Shown in pieces: positions 53,287 through 61,945 of a stretch of 64,000 bases of DNA. The stretch lies in contig CALFRK010000175.1 of assembly GCA_937919625.1 (NCBI GenBank), positions 1 to 64,000 on the forward strand. The letters run 5' to 3'. Position numbers and translations under genes: made by a program. The notes under the pieces are model-generated. The model ran no database searches. It was not told the origin of the DNA and saw nothing but the letters and a program-made list of their open reading frames with translations. Each line of letters opens with the position of its first letter. Within the stretch, counting starts at the first letter, position 1. This stretch comes from an uncultured Ilumatobacter sp. GTDB taxonomy: Bacteria; Actinomycetota; Acidimicrobiia; Acidimicrobiales; Ilumatobacteraceae.

Positions 53287-54339
53287 TCACCAACGCAGCA
53301 GGGCAGCGACGGGACCTTCCTCAGAGGGCGGCGCTGAGACGACCCGCACCTCGGCTTGCGTGAGCAGCGCACTACGCACGGCGACATCGACCAGCCGGCC
53401 GCGCACCAAATCGTCGCGGCTCTGATGGAGCGAGGCGGTCGGGTCGAGGGTCGAGCCGCACCAGGCATCGAGTTCGTCGGACCCGTCGTCGTGAACGATC
53501 AGCGCCTGTACACGCCCTTCTCCAAGGGCTCGCAACACGTCGCTCGTATTCGTGGTGGCAGTGCGATGCGGTCGGCGGTCGGCGACCGAGCTCACGAGCA
53601 CGTCCGAGTCCTGCTGCACGAGTTCAGCGATTGCGCGATCAGCTGCCGCCCAGACCGCTTCGGATTCACCCTCTTGCAGAATGACCACGAGCGGTTTGAG
53701 ATCGGCGGGCAGGTGGTCGTACAGGAAGCCGACGGCGCGGACATCGCCGGAGACACACACGAGGCGTGCCCCGACCCGGCGCACAAGATCGCTGAGCGCG
53801 TCGGCAACCTCATTGGCGTTGCTCTCCCACCGGTTTTCGGCACGCTGTTGATATCGCCGTTGTGACCAACCGCCTTGCTGCCCACGATGAATGTGCGTCA
53901 GCTCGCCCTCGACGATCACATAGTCCTCGATCGACCCTGCCGACACGGCGGCCAGGTCGGCGCCGGTGCGATCGACGAAGGCGACCACGTGTGGCAGCGC
54001 CGCCTGGCGAGACGCGAGCAACGGCGTGACGGTCGGGATCGCGGCCAGCCGGGTCGTGTTCTTGTTGGGGTCGTCGCTGAGCAACTCGACTAGCGGCTCG
54101 TCATCGGCGGTGATAAGGGCAGCGATGCCGCCGGTTTGGTGACCGTGGTCGACTCTGGCGACCAACCCGTCGAACCGTGCCAGCAGCTTGTGCGAGGCGC
54201 CTGCGGCTTCCAGATCGCGCCTGGCGTTCTTCCATCTGATCTCGAGCCGGTGCGCAGCGTCCGACACCGAACTCGGCGTGCGAACCACCACCGACGCGAA
54301 CGGACCCTGAAGGCGGTACAAATCGGACAGCATCGTCAT
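53287..54339 (-). CDS. Vms1/baeRF-like peptidyl-tRNA release factor homologue
   Basis: The ~350-residue protein matches the actinobacterial release-factor-1-like group (M. tuberculosis Rv2629 type): LYRLQGPFASVVVRTPSSVS at the N-terminus, GGWSQRRYQQRAENRWESNA in the middle, and a C-terminal eL30-like part with LGEGRVQALIVHDD. Eukaryotic Vms1 hydrolyses peptidyl-tRNA on stalled ribosomes; the bacterial role is less certain. I used ATG 54339 by homology; a GTG at 54396 overlaps the mutase stop (GTGA) and would add 19 residues, so it remains possible. Confidence 0.8.
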   Translation of the reverse strand: MTMLSDLYRLQGPFASVVVRTPSSVSDAAHRLEIRWKNARRDLEAAGASHKLLARFDGLVARVDHGHQTGGIAALITADDEPLVELLSDDPNKNTTRLAAIPTVTPLLASRQAALPHVVAFVDRTGADLAAVSAGSIEDYVIVEGELTHIHRGQQGGWSQRRYQQRAENRWESNANEVADALSDLVRRVGARLVCVSGDVRAVGFLYDHLPADLKPLVVILQEGESEAVWAAADRAIAELVQQDSDVLVSSVADRRPHRTATTNTSDVLRALGEGRVQALIVHDDGSDELDAWCGSTLDPTASLHQSRDDLVRGRLVDVAVRSALLTQAEVRVVSAPPSEEGPVAALLRW

Positions 54340-54392
54340 ACCGTGACTCTGCCCCATTCGGCCGGCCGGCGCCAAGCGCAGACGATCATCGG

Positions 54393-55970
54393 TCACGGTT
54401 GGTACAACCCAAACACGTCTCGCAGGGCGTCGCTCACCTCTCCGAGTGTTGCTCCGGCGCGAAGTGCTTCCTTCATCGGGTACAGCAGATTGTCGGTACC
54501 GCGGGCGGAAATTCGGATGGCCTCGAGCCGTGCGGCCACTTCCGCTGCATCCCGATCTGCCTTGTACGCGGCCAAGCGGGTCTGCTGGGCGGCTTCGAGT
54601 GTGGGATCGACCGGGAACACACTCGGTTCGGGCTCGTCGTCGATCTGAAACTTGTTGAGACCGACGATCACACGCTGGCCGTCGTCGATCGACCTCGTGT
54701 AGTCGTAGGCGGCTTGCTCGATCTCGTCCATCTGATAGCCGGCCTCGATCGCCGACACGGCGCCGCCCATCTCATCGATCTTCTCGATGTACTCCCACGC
54801 CAGGCGCTCGACCTCATCGGTCATCGACTCGACCATGTAAGAACCGGCGAGCGGATCGGGGGTGTCGGTGACGCCTGCCTCGTACCCGATGATCTGCTGG
54901 GTTCGCAGGGCCAGGCGAGCAGCTTCCTCGGTCGGCAACGACAGCGCTTCGTCGAAGCCGTTGGTGTGCAGAGACTGGGTGCCGCCCATCACGGCGGCGA
55001 GCGCCTGAAGGGCGACCCGAACGACATTGTTGACGGGCTGTTGGGCGGTCAACGTGGAGCCACCCGTCTGTGTGTGGAACCGCAGCATCGTCGACTTGGG
55101 GTGCTTGGCGCCGAACCGTTCGGTCATGATCTTGTGCCACATGCGCCGGCTGGCGCGGAACTTGGCGACCTCTTCGAAGAAGTTGTTGTGACCGTTCCAG
55201 AAGAAGCTGAGACGCGGGCCAATGTCATCGACGTCGAGACCGGCATCGATCGCTGCTTGCACATAGGCGATCGCGTTGGCGAGCGTGAATGCGATCTCTT
55301 GGGTTGCCGTCGAACCGGCTTCGCGGATGTGGTAGCCGGAGATCGAGATCGTGTTCCAGCGCGGTACGTGCTTCGAGCAGTACCCGAAGATGTCGGTGAT
55401 GATCCTCATCGACGGGCGCGGCGGGTAGATGTAGGTACCGCGGGCGATGTACTCCTTGAGCAGGTCGTTCTGGATCGTGCCGGAGAGCTTCGACGGATCG
55501 ATGCCCTGCTCCTCGGCAACCAACTCGTACATCAGCAGCAGGATCGCGGCCGTCGAGTTGATCGTCATCGACGTAGTGACCTCGTCGAGCGGCAGCCCGG
55601 CGAGGAGCGCCCGCATGTCGTCGAGCGAGTCGATCGCCACACCGACCTTGCCGACCTCGCCCTCGGCACGGGGGTGATCGGAGTCGTAGCCCATCTGGGT
55701 CGGCAGGTCGAAGGCGCACGACAGCCCGGTCTGGCCGGCGTTCAACAAGAAGTGGAAGCGCTGATTGGTGGCGGCGGCATCACCAAAGCCCGAGTACTGG
55801 CGCATCGTCCAGTGCCGACCCCGATACATCGAGGGATAGATGCCACGCGTGAACGGCGGGCCCCCAGGTACACCGAGCTGCTCGTCGGCATTCCAATCCT
55901 CAAGATCATCTGCCGTGTAGAGCGATTTGATCTCGATGCCTGAATCGGTGGTCCGCGCGTCGTCAGCCAT
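54393..55970 (-). CDS. Acyl-CoA mutase large subunit (methylmalonyl-CoA mutase family)
   Basis: This radical enzyme uses adenosylcobalamin to rearrange acyl-CoA carbon skeletons. The 525-residue subunit has [80 protein letters not shown] and [20 protein letters not shown]. It lacks the C-terminal cobalamin-binding domain (no DxHxxG), so a separate small subunit must exist elsewhere. The substrate could be methylmalonyl-, isobutyryl- or a related CoA. A TACGCT box lies 6 nt before the ATG. It follows ridA on the same strand. Confidence 0.9.
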   Translation of the reverse strand: MADDARTTDSGIEIKSLYTADDLEDWNADEQLGVPGGPPFTRGIYPSMYRGRHWTMRQYSGFGDAAATNQRFHFLLNAGQTGLSCAFDLPTQMGYDSDHPRAEGEVGKVGVAIDSLDDMRALLAGLPLDEVTTSMTINSTAAILLLMYELVAEEQGIDPSKLSGTIQNDLLKEYIARGTYIYPPRPSMRIITDIFGYCSKHVPRWNTISISGYHIREAGSTATQEIAFTLANAIAYVQAAIDAGLDVDDIGPRLSFFWNGHNNFFEEVAKFRASRRMWHKIMTERFGAKHPKSTMLRFHTQTGGSTLTAQQPVNNVVRVALQALAAVMGGTQSLHTNGFDEALSLPTEEAARLALRTQQIIGYEAGVTDTPDPLAGSYMVESMTDEVERLAWEYIEKIDEMGGAVSAIEAGYQMDEIEQAAYDYTRSIDDGQRVIVGLNKFQIDDEPEPSVFPVDPTLEAAQQTRLAAYKADRDAAEVAARLEAIRISARGTDNLLYPMKEALRAGATLGEVSDALRDVFGLYQP

Positions 55971-55994
55971 GCGGTCAGCGTAGAGGGCGAGGCC

Positions 55995-56381
55995 TCACGC
56001 CGCGGCAGCGATGACGGCGACCTCGAGCTTCCATGCTGACTGGACTAGGGCCGGAACGGTGACCAGTGTCGAGGACGTCTTGCGACCGCCCATGAACTGG
56101 TCGCGGGCCGCCATGATCGGACCCAGCGGTTCGCCAACTACGGCGTAGGTCGTCACACTTACGATGTCGGCAGGGCGCATGCCTGCCTGCGCCAGCATCG
56201 CCCCGATACTTGCCCACACAACCTCGGCCTGCTCGCCGATATCGTCAGGAACGGTGCCATCAGGGCGCGTCGGCACGACCCCCGAGGTGTGCAGCCATCG
56301 CGAGGCCCCCTCGGTCAGCACGGCGTGGGCATAGTTGGCGGCGGGCGGGGCGATCGACTTCGGATTGATCTCACGGTTCAC
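55995..56381 (-). CDS. RidA-family enamine/imine deaminase-like protein
   Basis: The 128-residue product has INPKSIAPPAANYAHAVLTE, WLHTSGVVPTRPDGTVPDDI, GEQAEVVWASIGAMLAQAGM and the C-terminal TVPALVQSAWKLEVAVIAAA. Most RidA enzymes have a conserved Arg before a Pro-rich end; here the region reads TLVTVPALVQSAWKLEVA, so the catalytic Arg appears to be missing and deaminase activity is doubtful. The GTG start overlaps the stop of an upstream coding-like fragment (GTGA). Confidence 0.8.
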   Translation of the reverse strand: MNREINPKSIAPPAANYAHAVLTEGASRWLHTSGVVPTRPDGTVPDDIGEQAEVVWASIGAMLAQAGMRPADIVSVTTYAVVGEPLGPIMAARDQFMGGRKTSSTLVTVPALVQSAWKLEVAVIAAAA

Positions 56382-56687
56382 CCAATGATTCTCTCACGAC
56401 GGACACCGAGTGGGCCGTAGGCGTCCTGCAGCCACCGAGCTGTCAGTGCAGCTCCAGAAATATATTTCGAGATTTCTTTCGTGCCCTCAGATCGGTCCAG
56501 CCACGGCTCTCTCGACCTTGATGAGCGCCCGGGTAGGGCGATACCCGTGCGAGATTCCTGCTGCCCGGGCGCGCCCTGTGAGCGGTTCTCCGGCACCCCT
56601 GACAGCAACCGCCGATCGACGTGCAAACGGTCGCGTCATACCAGGTCACAGGCTTGTGCTCGAACATTTGTTTGGTACAATGGTGGC
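56378..56687 (-). other. 306-bp gap between ridA and the HNH gene, with a coding-like remnant
   Basis: On the minus strand the last ~40 codons before ridA read SEGTKEISKYISGAALTARW then LQDAYGPLGVRRERIIG and stop in a TGA overlapping the ridA GTG. This looks like the 3' end of a lost gene, because the frame upstream has no coding character. The segment near 56455-56475 is locally AT-rich. The plus-strand promoter of the HNH gene occupies 56654-56681. No family was recognised for the fragment. Confidence 0.3.
56654..56687 (+). promoter_or_regulatory. Leaderless promoter of the DUF222-HNH gene
   Basis: TTGTGC (56654-56659), a 16-nt spacer and TACAAT (56676-56681) are followed by 6 nt and the ATG at 56688. 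It is one of the best -10 matches in the window. Confidence 0.65.
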
Positions 56688-58106
56688 ATGTTCAACGATC
56701 TCCTCGAAGGACTGATGGAGCTGCCCGACCTGGCGCTCGACAGTCGGATTCGCGAGATCGAACTCGAACGTCGCCGGCTCGACACCGAGTTGGCGATGGC
56801 AGTCAAGATCGCCGACCGTCGTCAGCTCGGTACCGTCGACGGTCACCGCACGATCAACTCGTACCTGCGGGCAACGCTCAACTGTTCCAGTACCGAGGCG
56901 AGCCGCCTCCGTTCCCAGGCACGCGCCGTCGACGAGATCGACGGGCTCGGCGAGGCATGGCTCGCCGGCCGCATCGGCGACTCACAGGTCGCTCGCCTCG
57001 CCGTAGTGAACGGCAACCGACGGGTACGCGACCGGTTACGCGAGTTCGCCCCGATCCTGCTCGACCAGGCCGAGCAGCTGCCGTACAGCGAGTGGGTCCA
57101 GTGCGTCGATCGGTTCGTGGCCCTGGCCGACGTCGATGGGGCGCACGATGCACGCGACGACGCGATCGAACACCGCGACACCCACGTGAACGACGTTGGC
57201 GGCATGGTCGACATCACAGCCCACGGCGGCGACGCGCTCACCACGGCCGAACTGATCGCGATCCATCAACGGTTCACCGAAGCCGAGTACCAGGCCGACA
57301 TCGAGGCCCGCCGTACCGAGTTCGGTGACGCCGCCGAGCAGCACCCACTCGCGCGCACCGCCGGCCAGCGACGCTTCGACGCCCTCGTCACAATCTTCCG
57401 CCGGGCCGCCAGTGCGCAACGCCTCGGCACCACCGCCGACCCGCTCGTCAACGTGGTGATCGACGCCGAGACATGGGCCCAGGTGTTGGCCGCATCGGGG
57501 CTCGCTCCCACCACCTCGCTCAATGGCCGACCGATCGACCCGTTCACCGGTCTCGCCCGGCCATCCGACCTACTCGAAGAACTCGTCGGGTCACCAAAGT
57601 CGCTGAACGACCGCCGTTGCGAAACGACCAGCGGGGTCACATTGCATCCCCACGACGTGCTGCGAGCAGCGCTCGCCGGACACATACGCCGGGTAGTCGT
57701 CGATGCGGCCGGGGTCGCGATCGACATGGGTCGCCGCCGCCGACTGTTCGAAGGCCCAGCTCGCGAAGCAGCCAGACTGCTGATACTGCGATGCGAACAC
57801 CCCGGCTGCGAACTCCCCGCCGACCTGTGCAACATCGACCACGCCGAAGAATGGACCAACGGCGGACAAACCGACCAACACAACTCAAGGATCCGCTGCA
57901 GCACCCACAACATCGACAAAACCAAACACCGATGGCGATCGCGACGGGCCACCAACGGCCGCACCTACACCATCCGACCAGACGGCACGATCATGCTCCC
58001 AGTCGGGGCTCGACCACCCACATTCCCAACCGAGAACAACCCCGAAGACGTAGACCAACTAACAAAGCTCGCAAGACAACGAGCCACCGCCCTACAAGCA
58101 GCATGA
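56688..58106 (+). CDS. DUF222 and HNH endonuclease domain protein (13E12-like)
   Basis: The 472-residue protein has an N-terminal helical DUF222 region (LEGLMELPDLALDSRIREIE, SYLRATLNCSSTEASRLRSQ) and a C-terminal HNH nuclease motif (CEHPGCELPADLCNIDHAEE, WTNGGQTDQHNSRIRCSTHN) with Cys and His for zinc and catalysis. The family is multicopy in many actinobacteria and includes the 13E12 repeat proteins of M. tuberculosis, which are associated with repeats and integration sites. The biological role is unknown. The gene is flanked on both sides by coding-like fragments on the minus strand. Confidence 0.88.
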   Translation: MFNDLLEGLMELPDLALDSRIREIELERRRLDTELAMAVKIADRRQLGTVDGHRTINSYLRATLNCSSTEASRLRSQARAVDEIDGLGEAWLAGRIGDSQVARLAVVNGNRRVRDRLREFAPILLDQAEQLPYSEWVQCVDRFVALADVDGAHDARDDAIEHRDTHVNDVGGMVDITAHGGDALTTAELIAIHQRFTEAEYQADIEARRTEFGDAAEQHPLARTAGQRRFDALVTIFRRAASAQRLGTTADPLVNVVIDAETWAQVLAASGLAPTTSLNGRPIDPFTGLARPSDLLEELVGSPKSLNDRRCETTSGVTLHPHDVLRAALAGHIRRVVVDAAGVAIDMGRRRRLFEGPAREAARLLILRCEHPGCELPADLCNIDHAEEWTNGGQTDQHNSRIRCSTHNIDKTKHRWRSRRATNGRTYTIRPDGTIMLPVGARPPTFPTENNPEDVDQLTKLARQRATALQAA

Positions 58107-58162
58107 ACAAGCCCAGCACGACCTGCGCTCCAAGAACAGCCCTGCTGGTGCTGCCAACAAGT

Positions 58163-58194
58163 GAGATCACGCTGGCGTGTACCAGCATGATCTC
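58163..58194. terminator. Hairpin downstream of the HNH gene
   Basis: GAGATCA (58163-58169) pairs with TGATCTC (58188-58194), and GCTGG (58171-58175) with CCAGC (58182-58186), leaving one C-A mismatch and a 6-nt loop. It starts 57 nt after the HNH stop and probably terminates that gene. Confidence 0.6.
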
Positions 58195-58469
58195 GACAGC
58201 GACGTCGGAGCCGCTCGGAATGGAGCTTCCGCAGCGGTGCCGAGTCGACGCGAAGTCGATTCGAGACCACCGGGTGCACTCGAATCGACTCCCCGTCGAC
58301 TCAGAACCACCAGCGACGAGGACTTGCCCGCCACATACTCACCGTCGGCGTCGGCCTTCTCGCCGAGCCAGCGCATCAGCTTCGTAGGCGGACCCTGCGT
58401 CTCGTCGTCGGACGAACCACCCGGCAGCAACCATCCATATCGCCGAGCTCGGTCAGAGTGGCGACCCAT
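58167..58469 (-). pseudogene. Possible gene remnant between the HNH and MFS genes
   Basis: In the 401-bp gap 58107-58507, one minus-strand frame keeps strong high-GC third-position bias over about 50 codons (GWLLPGGSSDDETQGPPTKL, MRWLGEKADADGEYVAGKSS) before running through the long inverted repeat and ending at a TGA in the hairpin at 58163. An upstream minus-strand frame (VSRADAGWVATLTELG) also looks coding but is out of register, suggesting a frameshift. I do not recognise a family. It could be a small unknown gene or the broken start of a gene split by the HNH cassette. Confidence 0.3.
58242..58302. repeat. 24-bp long inverted repeat / strong hairpin
   Basis: Bases 58242-58265 (starting GAGTCGACGCGAAG) are complementary to 58279-58302 at 22 of 24 positions, with a 13-nt loop. 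It is one of the longest near-perfect stems I found in the window. It lies inside the 401-bp gap between the convergent HNH and MFS genes and inside a minus-strand open frame, so it may be a second terminator or a repeat unit. Confidence 0.65.
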
Positions 58470-58507
58470 CCGGCATCGGCACGACTCACCACAACATTGC
58501 CGACGTG

Positions 58508-59707
58508 TCAGCCGCCCAGAATCGAGGGGGCCGGCTTCGGTGCAGCTCCACGACTTGGGCCGAGCAACGGGTCGGCGGCATCGAGTGAACGAGCGACGAC
58601 GAACGAACCGAGCACGCCGATCAGCATCAACGCTGCTCCGGTTGCGAAGACCGCCTTCGGCCCATACTGCTCGTACATGAAGCCCGACCACAGGGCCATC
58701 GTGCCGGCCGTGATCTGCAGCGTGGCCCCCTGCAGCCCCTGAGCCGAGGCGGCCAGATCTTTCGGCGCGGCGACCGCCACCCCCACCTGTGCTCCTGGAA
58801 ACACGATCGCGTCCCCGAAACCCTGCAGTACGGCGACGGCGGTCAACAAGAACAGGCTGTCGATGAAGCCGTAGGCGAAGAACAACGGCGTCACGAACAA
58901 CACCCCGGCGCGAACGATCCGCAGCGGCCCAAAGCGCTGCGCCCAACTGCCACTCAACGGAGCGATGAACAACATCGGCAGCATGATCAGCGACATCGTG
59001 ACGCCGATCAGCCAGGTCGGGGCACCACGATCTGTGAGCATCACCGCCCACACCGCTTCGAACACTCCGATCATCGCGAACCACCCGAAGGTACACATGA
59101 GAATCGCCCGGATACCAGGTAGGGCCAACAGCGCTCGCACCACCCGCCGTTCCTCGGTGACACCACCGGGGTCGTCGGGAAGGCGCGCAATCCGCGGTAC
59201 GAACGCTGCCGTGATCACTGCCAGCACCACGAATGGGGCCCGATAACCGTAGAACTCGGCCAGGACCCCGGCCAGCAACGGACCGATCAGGAACCCGCCG
59301 ATGTCGAACGCACCCAGGGCGCCGACGTTGGCGCCCACGTTGTCGGGATCGGACACGATCACCAGCCGTCGAACGCTGGGCACCAGCGATCCGATCCCGA
59401 GCCCCAACAACATTCGGATCGCGATGAACTGCCACAACTCCGTGGCGAGCGCCATCAGTACCAATGAGGCCGAGATCGATATCAAACCGAATCGCAACAT
59501 CGTCTGGGAGTGGCCCCGGTCGGCGAATCGCGCCAGACCGATCTGGGCAACGAACGCCGAGAAGAACCCCATCGCCACGGCGACACCAAGGCCGGTTTCG
59601 CTGAAGCCCAACTCGTCGCGCAACTCGCCCAGCAGCGCGAAGATCCCGCCCATCGCCATCATGGCCACACAGATCAGGAGGTAGTACGGAATCAGCCGGC
59701 GATTCAC
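58508..59707 (-). CDS. MFS transporter
   Basis: The 399-residue permease has twelve hydrophobic helices, with the loop 2-3 motif GLARFADRGHSQTMLRFGLI (a degenerate form of the MFS GxxxDRxGRR), IRMLLGLGIGSLVPSVRRLV in helix 4 and LLAGVLAEFYGYRAPFVVLA in helix 5. This fits a drug-proton or small-metabolite efflux pump; the substrate is unknown. The GTG start lies 6 nt after a TAGCGT box. A Pro/Ala-rich tail ends the protein. Confidence 0.88.
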   Translation of the reverse strand: MNRRLIPYYLLICVAMMAMGGIFALLGELRDELGFSETGLGVAVAMGFFSAFVAQIGLARFADRGHSQTMLRFGLISISASLVLMALATELWQFIAIRMLLGLGIGSLVPSVRRLVIVSDPDNVGANVGALGAFDIGGFLIGPLLAGVLAEFYGYRAPFVVLAVITAAFVPRIARLPDDPGGVTEERRVVRALLALPGIRAILMCTFGWFAMIGVFEAVWAVMLTDRGAPTWLIGVTMSLIMLPMLFIAPLSGSWAQRFGPLRIVRAGVLFVTPLFFAYGFIDSLFLLTAVAVLQGFGDAIVFPGAQVGVAVAAPKDLAASAQGLQGATLQITAGTMALWSGFMYEQYGPKAVFATGAALMLIGVLGSFVVARSLDAADPLLGPSRGAAPKPAPSILGG

Positions 59708-59995
59708 ATCGTGACGCTACTGCCACAGATCATCAACGCCGCCACCACGGTTCGCCGCCACCTCGACATCGACCAGTGCGACGCTTGGCAGTAGCGTCTC
59801 GCCGATGGCGATCACCGAGCACGAGACCCGAATGATCGATGGCGTGCCGCTCACACCAACCACCGGCTCGAGCCAATCTGAGCTCATCGCCCAAGAGGTC
59901 GTGTGAACGATGTCTTTTCCGTCGGGCTGATTCGTAGTAGGTGTATCAGAGGGGTGCTGACAACGCAGATCGCGTTGACACCAAAGGAGGATGGC
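59708..59995. other. 288-bp divergent intergenic region
   Basis: It lies between the MFS and monooxygenase-like genes. The MFS leaderless box occupies 59714-59719. Near the other end, CAACGC (59961-59966) and GCGTTG (59972-59977) form a 6-bp inverted repeat 5 nt apart, followed by an AAAGGAGG ribosome site for the ATG at 59996; the repeat may be an operator. The middle shows no clear gene or repeat. Confidence 0.45.
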
Positions 59996-60301
59996 ATGTC
60001 GAAGGTTTCGATGTCGGGCACGATCGTGTGCCAAGACGGCATGGGCGACGAAATGGAGAAGGTCTTGGCGGAGATGGTCGATGCAGCCCGTGAGGAACCC
60101 GGGATCGAGATCTACTCGTACCATCGCGGCGAGGGAAACGAGTTCTCATTCTTTGCACTGATGACCGACCAAGAGTCGATGCAGAAGCATGGCCAGTCGG
60201 CAGCGATGCAGGCGGCGATGCTGGCGTTCGGCCCATTGATGGCAGAGCCACCGAAGATGTCGATGGCTCGACCGATCGCCGCGATCGGCTTCGACGTCTG
60301 A
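59996..60301 (+). CDS. Antibiotic-biosynthesis-monooxygenase-fold (ABM) protein
   Basis: The 101-residue product opens SKVSMSGTIVCQDGMGDEME and has KVLAEMVDAAREEPGIEIYS, YHRGEGNEFSFFALMTDQES and MQKHGQSAAMQAAMLAFGPL, the usual order of the dimeric ferredoxin-like ABM fold. Members include quinone monooxygenases and many proteins of unknown role. A strong GGAGG lies 5 nt upstream of the ATG, and a short inverted repeat precedes it. It is followed by the aldehyde dehydrogenase gene on the same strand after 60 nt. Confidence 0.85.
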   Translation: MSKVSMSGTIVCQDGMGDEMEKVLAEMVDAAREEPGIEIYSYHRGEGNEFSFFALMTDQESMQKHGQSAAMQAAMLAFGPLMAEPPKMSMARPIAAIGFDV

Positions 60302-60361
60302 CACAACGAAGCGTCACGAACGGGCCGACCATCGACCCCCGTTGAACTCCGGGTTGGTGGT

Positions 60362-61939
60362 GTGACAGAGTTCGCCACCATGACCGGGTTTCGAGTCACC
60401 TACGCCACACTGTCCGCCGACGATGACGAGTTGCAGGCGTCGTACACCGCCGCCTCTGCTGCCGTTCGCGCCGAACTGGGCGCTCACCACCCACTTTGGA
60501 TCGGAGAAGACGAACGGTTCGGTGAAACATTCACAACGGTGTCACCCGTCGATACATCGGTTCAGATCGGCCACTTCACGATCGCCGACGGCGACGATGT
60601 CGATGATGTGGTCGCGATCGCCAGGGCTGCCCAACCGGCGTGGGCGGCGACACCCTGGCAGGAGCGATGCGAGATTCTCGACCGCGCCGCCGACCTGATC
60701 TCGGAACGATCGGTATTCGACGCCGCGGCGCTGGCGTGGGAAAACGGCAAGAGTCGTCTGGAGGCGATCGGCGAGGTCGAAGAAACCGCCGACCTCATCC
60801 GCTATTACACGCACGCCATGCGAGAGCACAGTGGATTCGCGATACCGATGGAACGCTTCAGCGAGGCGGAAGTAACCAGTGACGTGATGCGGCCGTATGG
60901 AGTGTGGGCGGTGATCGGGCCGTTCAACTACCCGAATGCATTGATCGGCGGGCCCGCCGGCGCGGCGCTCGTGGCCGGCAACGCGGTCATCGCGAAGCCG
61001 TCGGAGATCGGTTCGTATTCGGGTCACCTCGTGTACCGCGCGCTGATCGATGCGGGCGTGCCGCCAGGCGTCGTCAACCTCGTCACAGGGGGTGGCGAGG
61101 TGGGTTCCGCACTCGTTCATCACCCGGGCGTCGACGGGATCACGTTCACCGGTTCGAGCACCGTCGGTATGTCGATCATTCAGTCCTTCTCGAGTTCGCA
61201 TCCGAAACCGGCGATCTGTGAGATGGGCGGCAAGAACCCCGTGATCGTGGCCGCCAGCGCCGACCTCGACCTCGCTGTCGAGGGCACCGCACGAAGCGCC
61301 TTCGGGTTCGGTGGACAAAAGTGCTCGGCCGCGTCACGGGTCTTCGTGCACGAATCGGTGGCGGACGAGTTCGTCGCCCGACTTGTTTCCAGGGCCGAGG
61401 CGATCCCGGCCACCAGCCCACTCGACCCAGGTGGCTTCCTCTCCCCCGTCGTGAATCAGGCAGCCGTCGACCGATACGAGGCCGCCGTAGCTGACGCCCG
61501 GCACACCGGCGAGGTCCTCACCGGCGGCAGCCGGCTCACCGACGGCGAACACGCAGCCGGGTTCTTCGTGGCCCCAACGGTGGTGCGCGTCCCGCCGGAT
61601 TCGACCATCATGATCAGTGAGCTGTTCGTGCCGCTGATCGCCGTCGAATCGGTCGGATCGCTAGACGAAGCATTGGAACGCGCCAATGCCATTCCATACG
61701 GCCTCACCGCCGGCCTGTTCGCCGAGGAGCAGGGTGAGATCGACCGTTTCTTGGAACAGATCGAGGCCGGTGTGGTGTACGTCAACCGCGCTGCAGGCGC
61801 TACGACCGGTGCATGGCCCGGCGTTCAACCATTCGGTGGCTGGAAGCGCAGCGGCACAGCGGGCAAGCTTGGCGGAGGGCCGAACTACCTCCAGCAGTAC
61901 CTGCGCGAACAGTCACGCACCGTTGTCGTGCACGACTGA
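60362..61939 (+). CDS. Aldehyde dehydrogenase (pyrroline-5-carboxylate dehydrogenase-like)
   Basis: It oxidises an aldehyde to the acid with NAD(P). The 525-residue protein has the cofactor region YGVWAVIGPFNYPNALIGGP, KPSEIGSYSG, FTGSSTVGMSI, the catalytic Glu in EMGGKNPVIV and the catalytic Cys in FGFGGQKCSAASRV. The N-terminal HHPLWIGEDERFGETFTTVS and the C-terminal YVNRAAGATTGAWPGVQPFG are typical of the glutamate-semialdehyde (RocA/PutA) group, though other semialdehydes are possible. GTG 60362 is the first start; ATG 60380 is an alternative. No proline dehydrogenase gene is nearby. Confidence 0.9.
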   Translation: MTEFATMTGFRVTYATLSADDDELQASYTAASAAVRAELGAHHPLWIGEDERFGETFTTVSPVDTSVQIGHFTIADGDDVDDVVAIARAAQPAWAATPWQERCEILDRAADLISERSVFDAAALAWENGKSRLEAIGEVEETADLIRYYTHAMREHSGFAIPMERFSEAEVTSDVMRPYGVWAVIGPFNYPNALIGGPAGAALVAGNAVIAKPSEIGSYSGHLVYRALIDAGVPPGVVNLVTGGGEVGSALVHHPGVDGITFTGSSTVGMSIIQSFSSSHPKPAICEMGGKNPVIVAASADLDLAVEGTARSAFGFGGQKCSAASRVFVHESVADEFVARLVSRAEAIPATSPLDPGGFLSPVVNQAAVDRYEAAVADARHTGEVLTGGSRLTDGEHAAGFFVAPTVVRVPPDSTIMISELFVPLIAVESVGSLDEALERANAIPYGLTAGLFAEEQGEIDRFLEQIEAGVVYVNRAAGATTGAWPGVQPFGGWKRSGTAGKLGGGPNYLQQYLREQSRTVVVHD

Positions 61940-61945
61940 CACGTG

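Noticed and set aside
54399-55943. A 514-codon plus-strand frame opposite the acyl-CoA mutase
   Set aside because: It is the antisense shadow of a clearly conserved mutase gene and shows no recognisable domain.
59717-60124. A 135-codon minus-strand frame across the MFS-ABM gap and the ABM gene
   Set aside because: Half of it mirrors the ABM gene and the rest has no coding bias or ribosome site.
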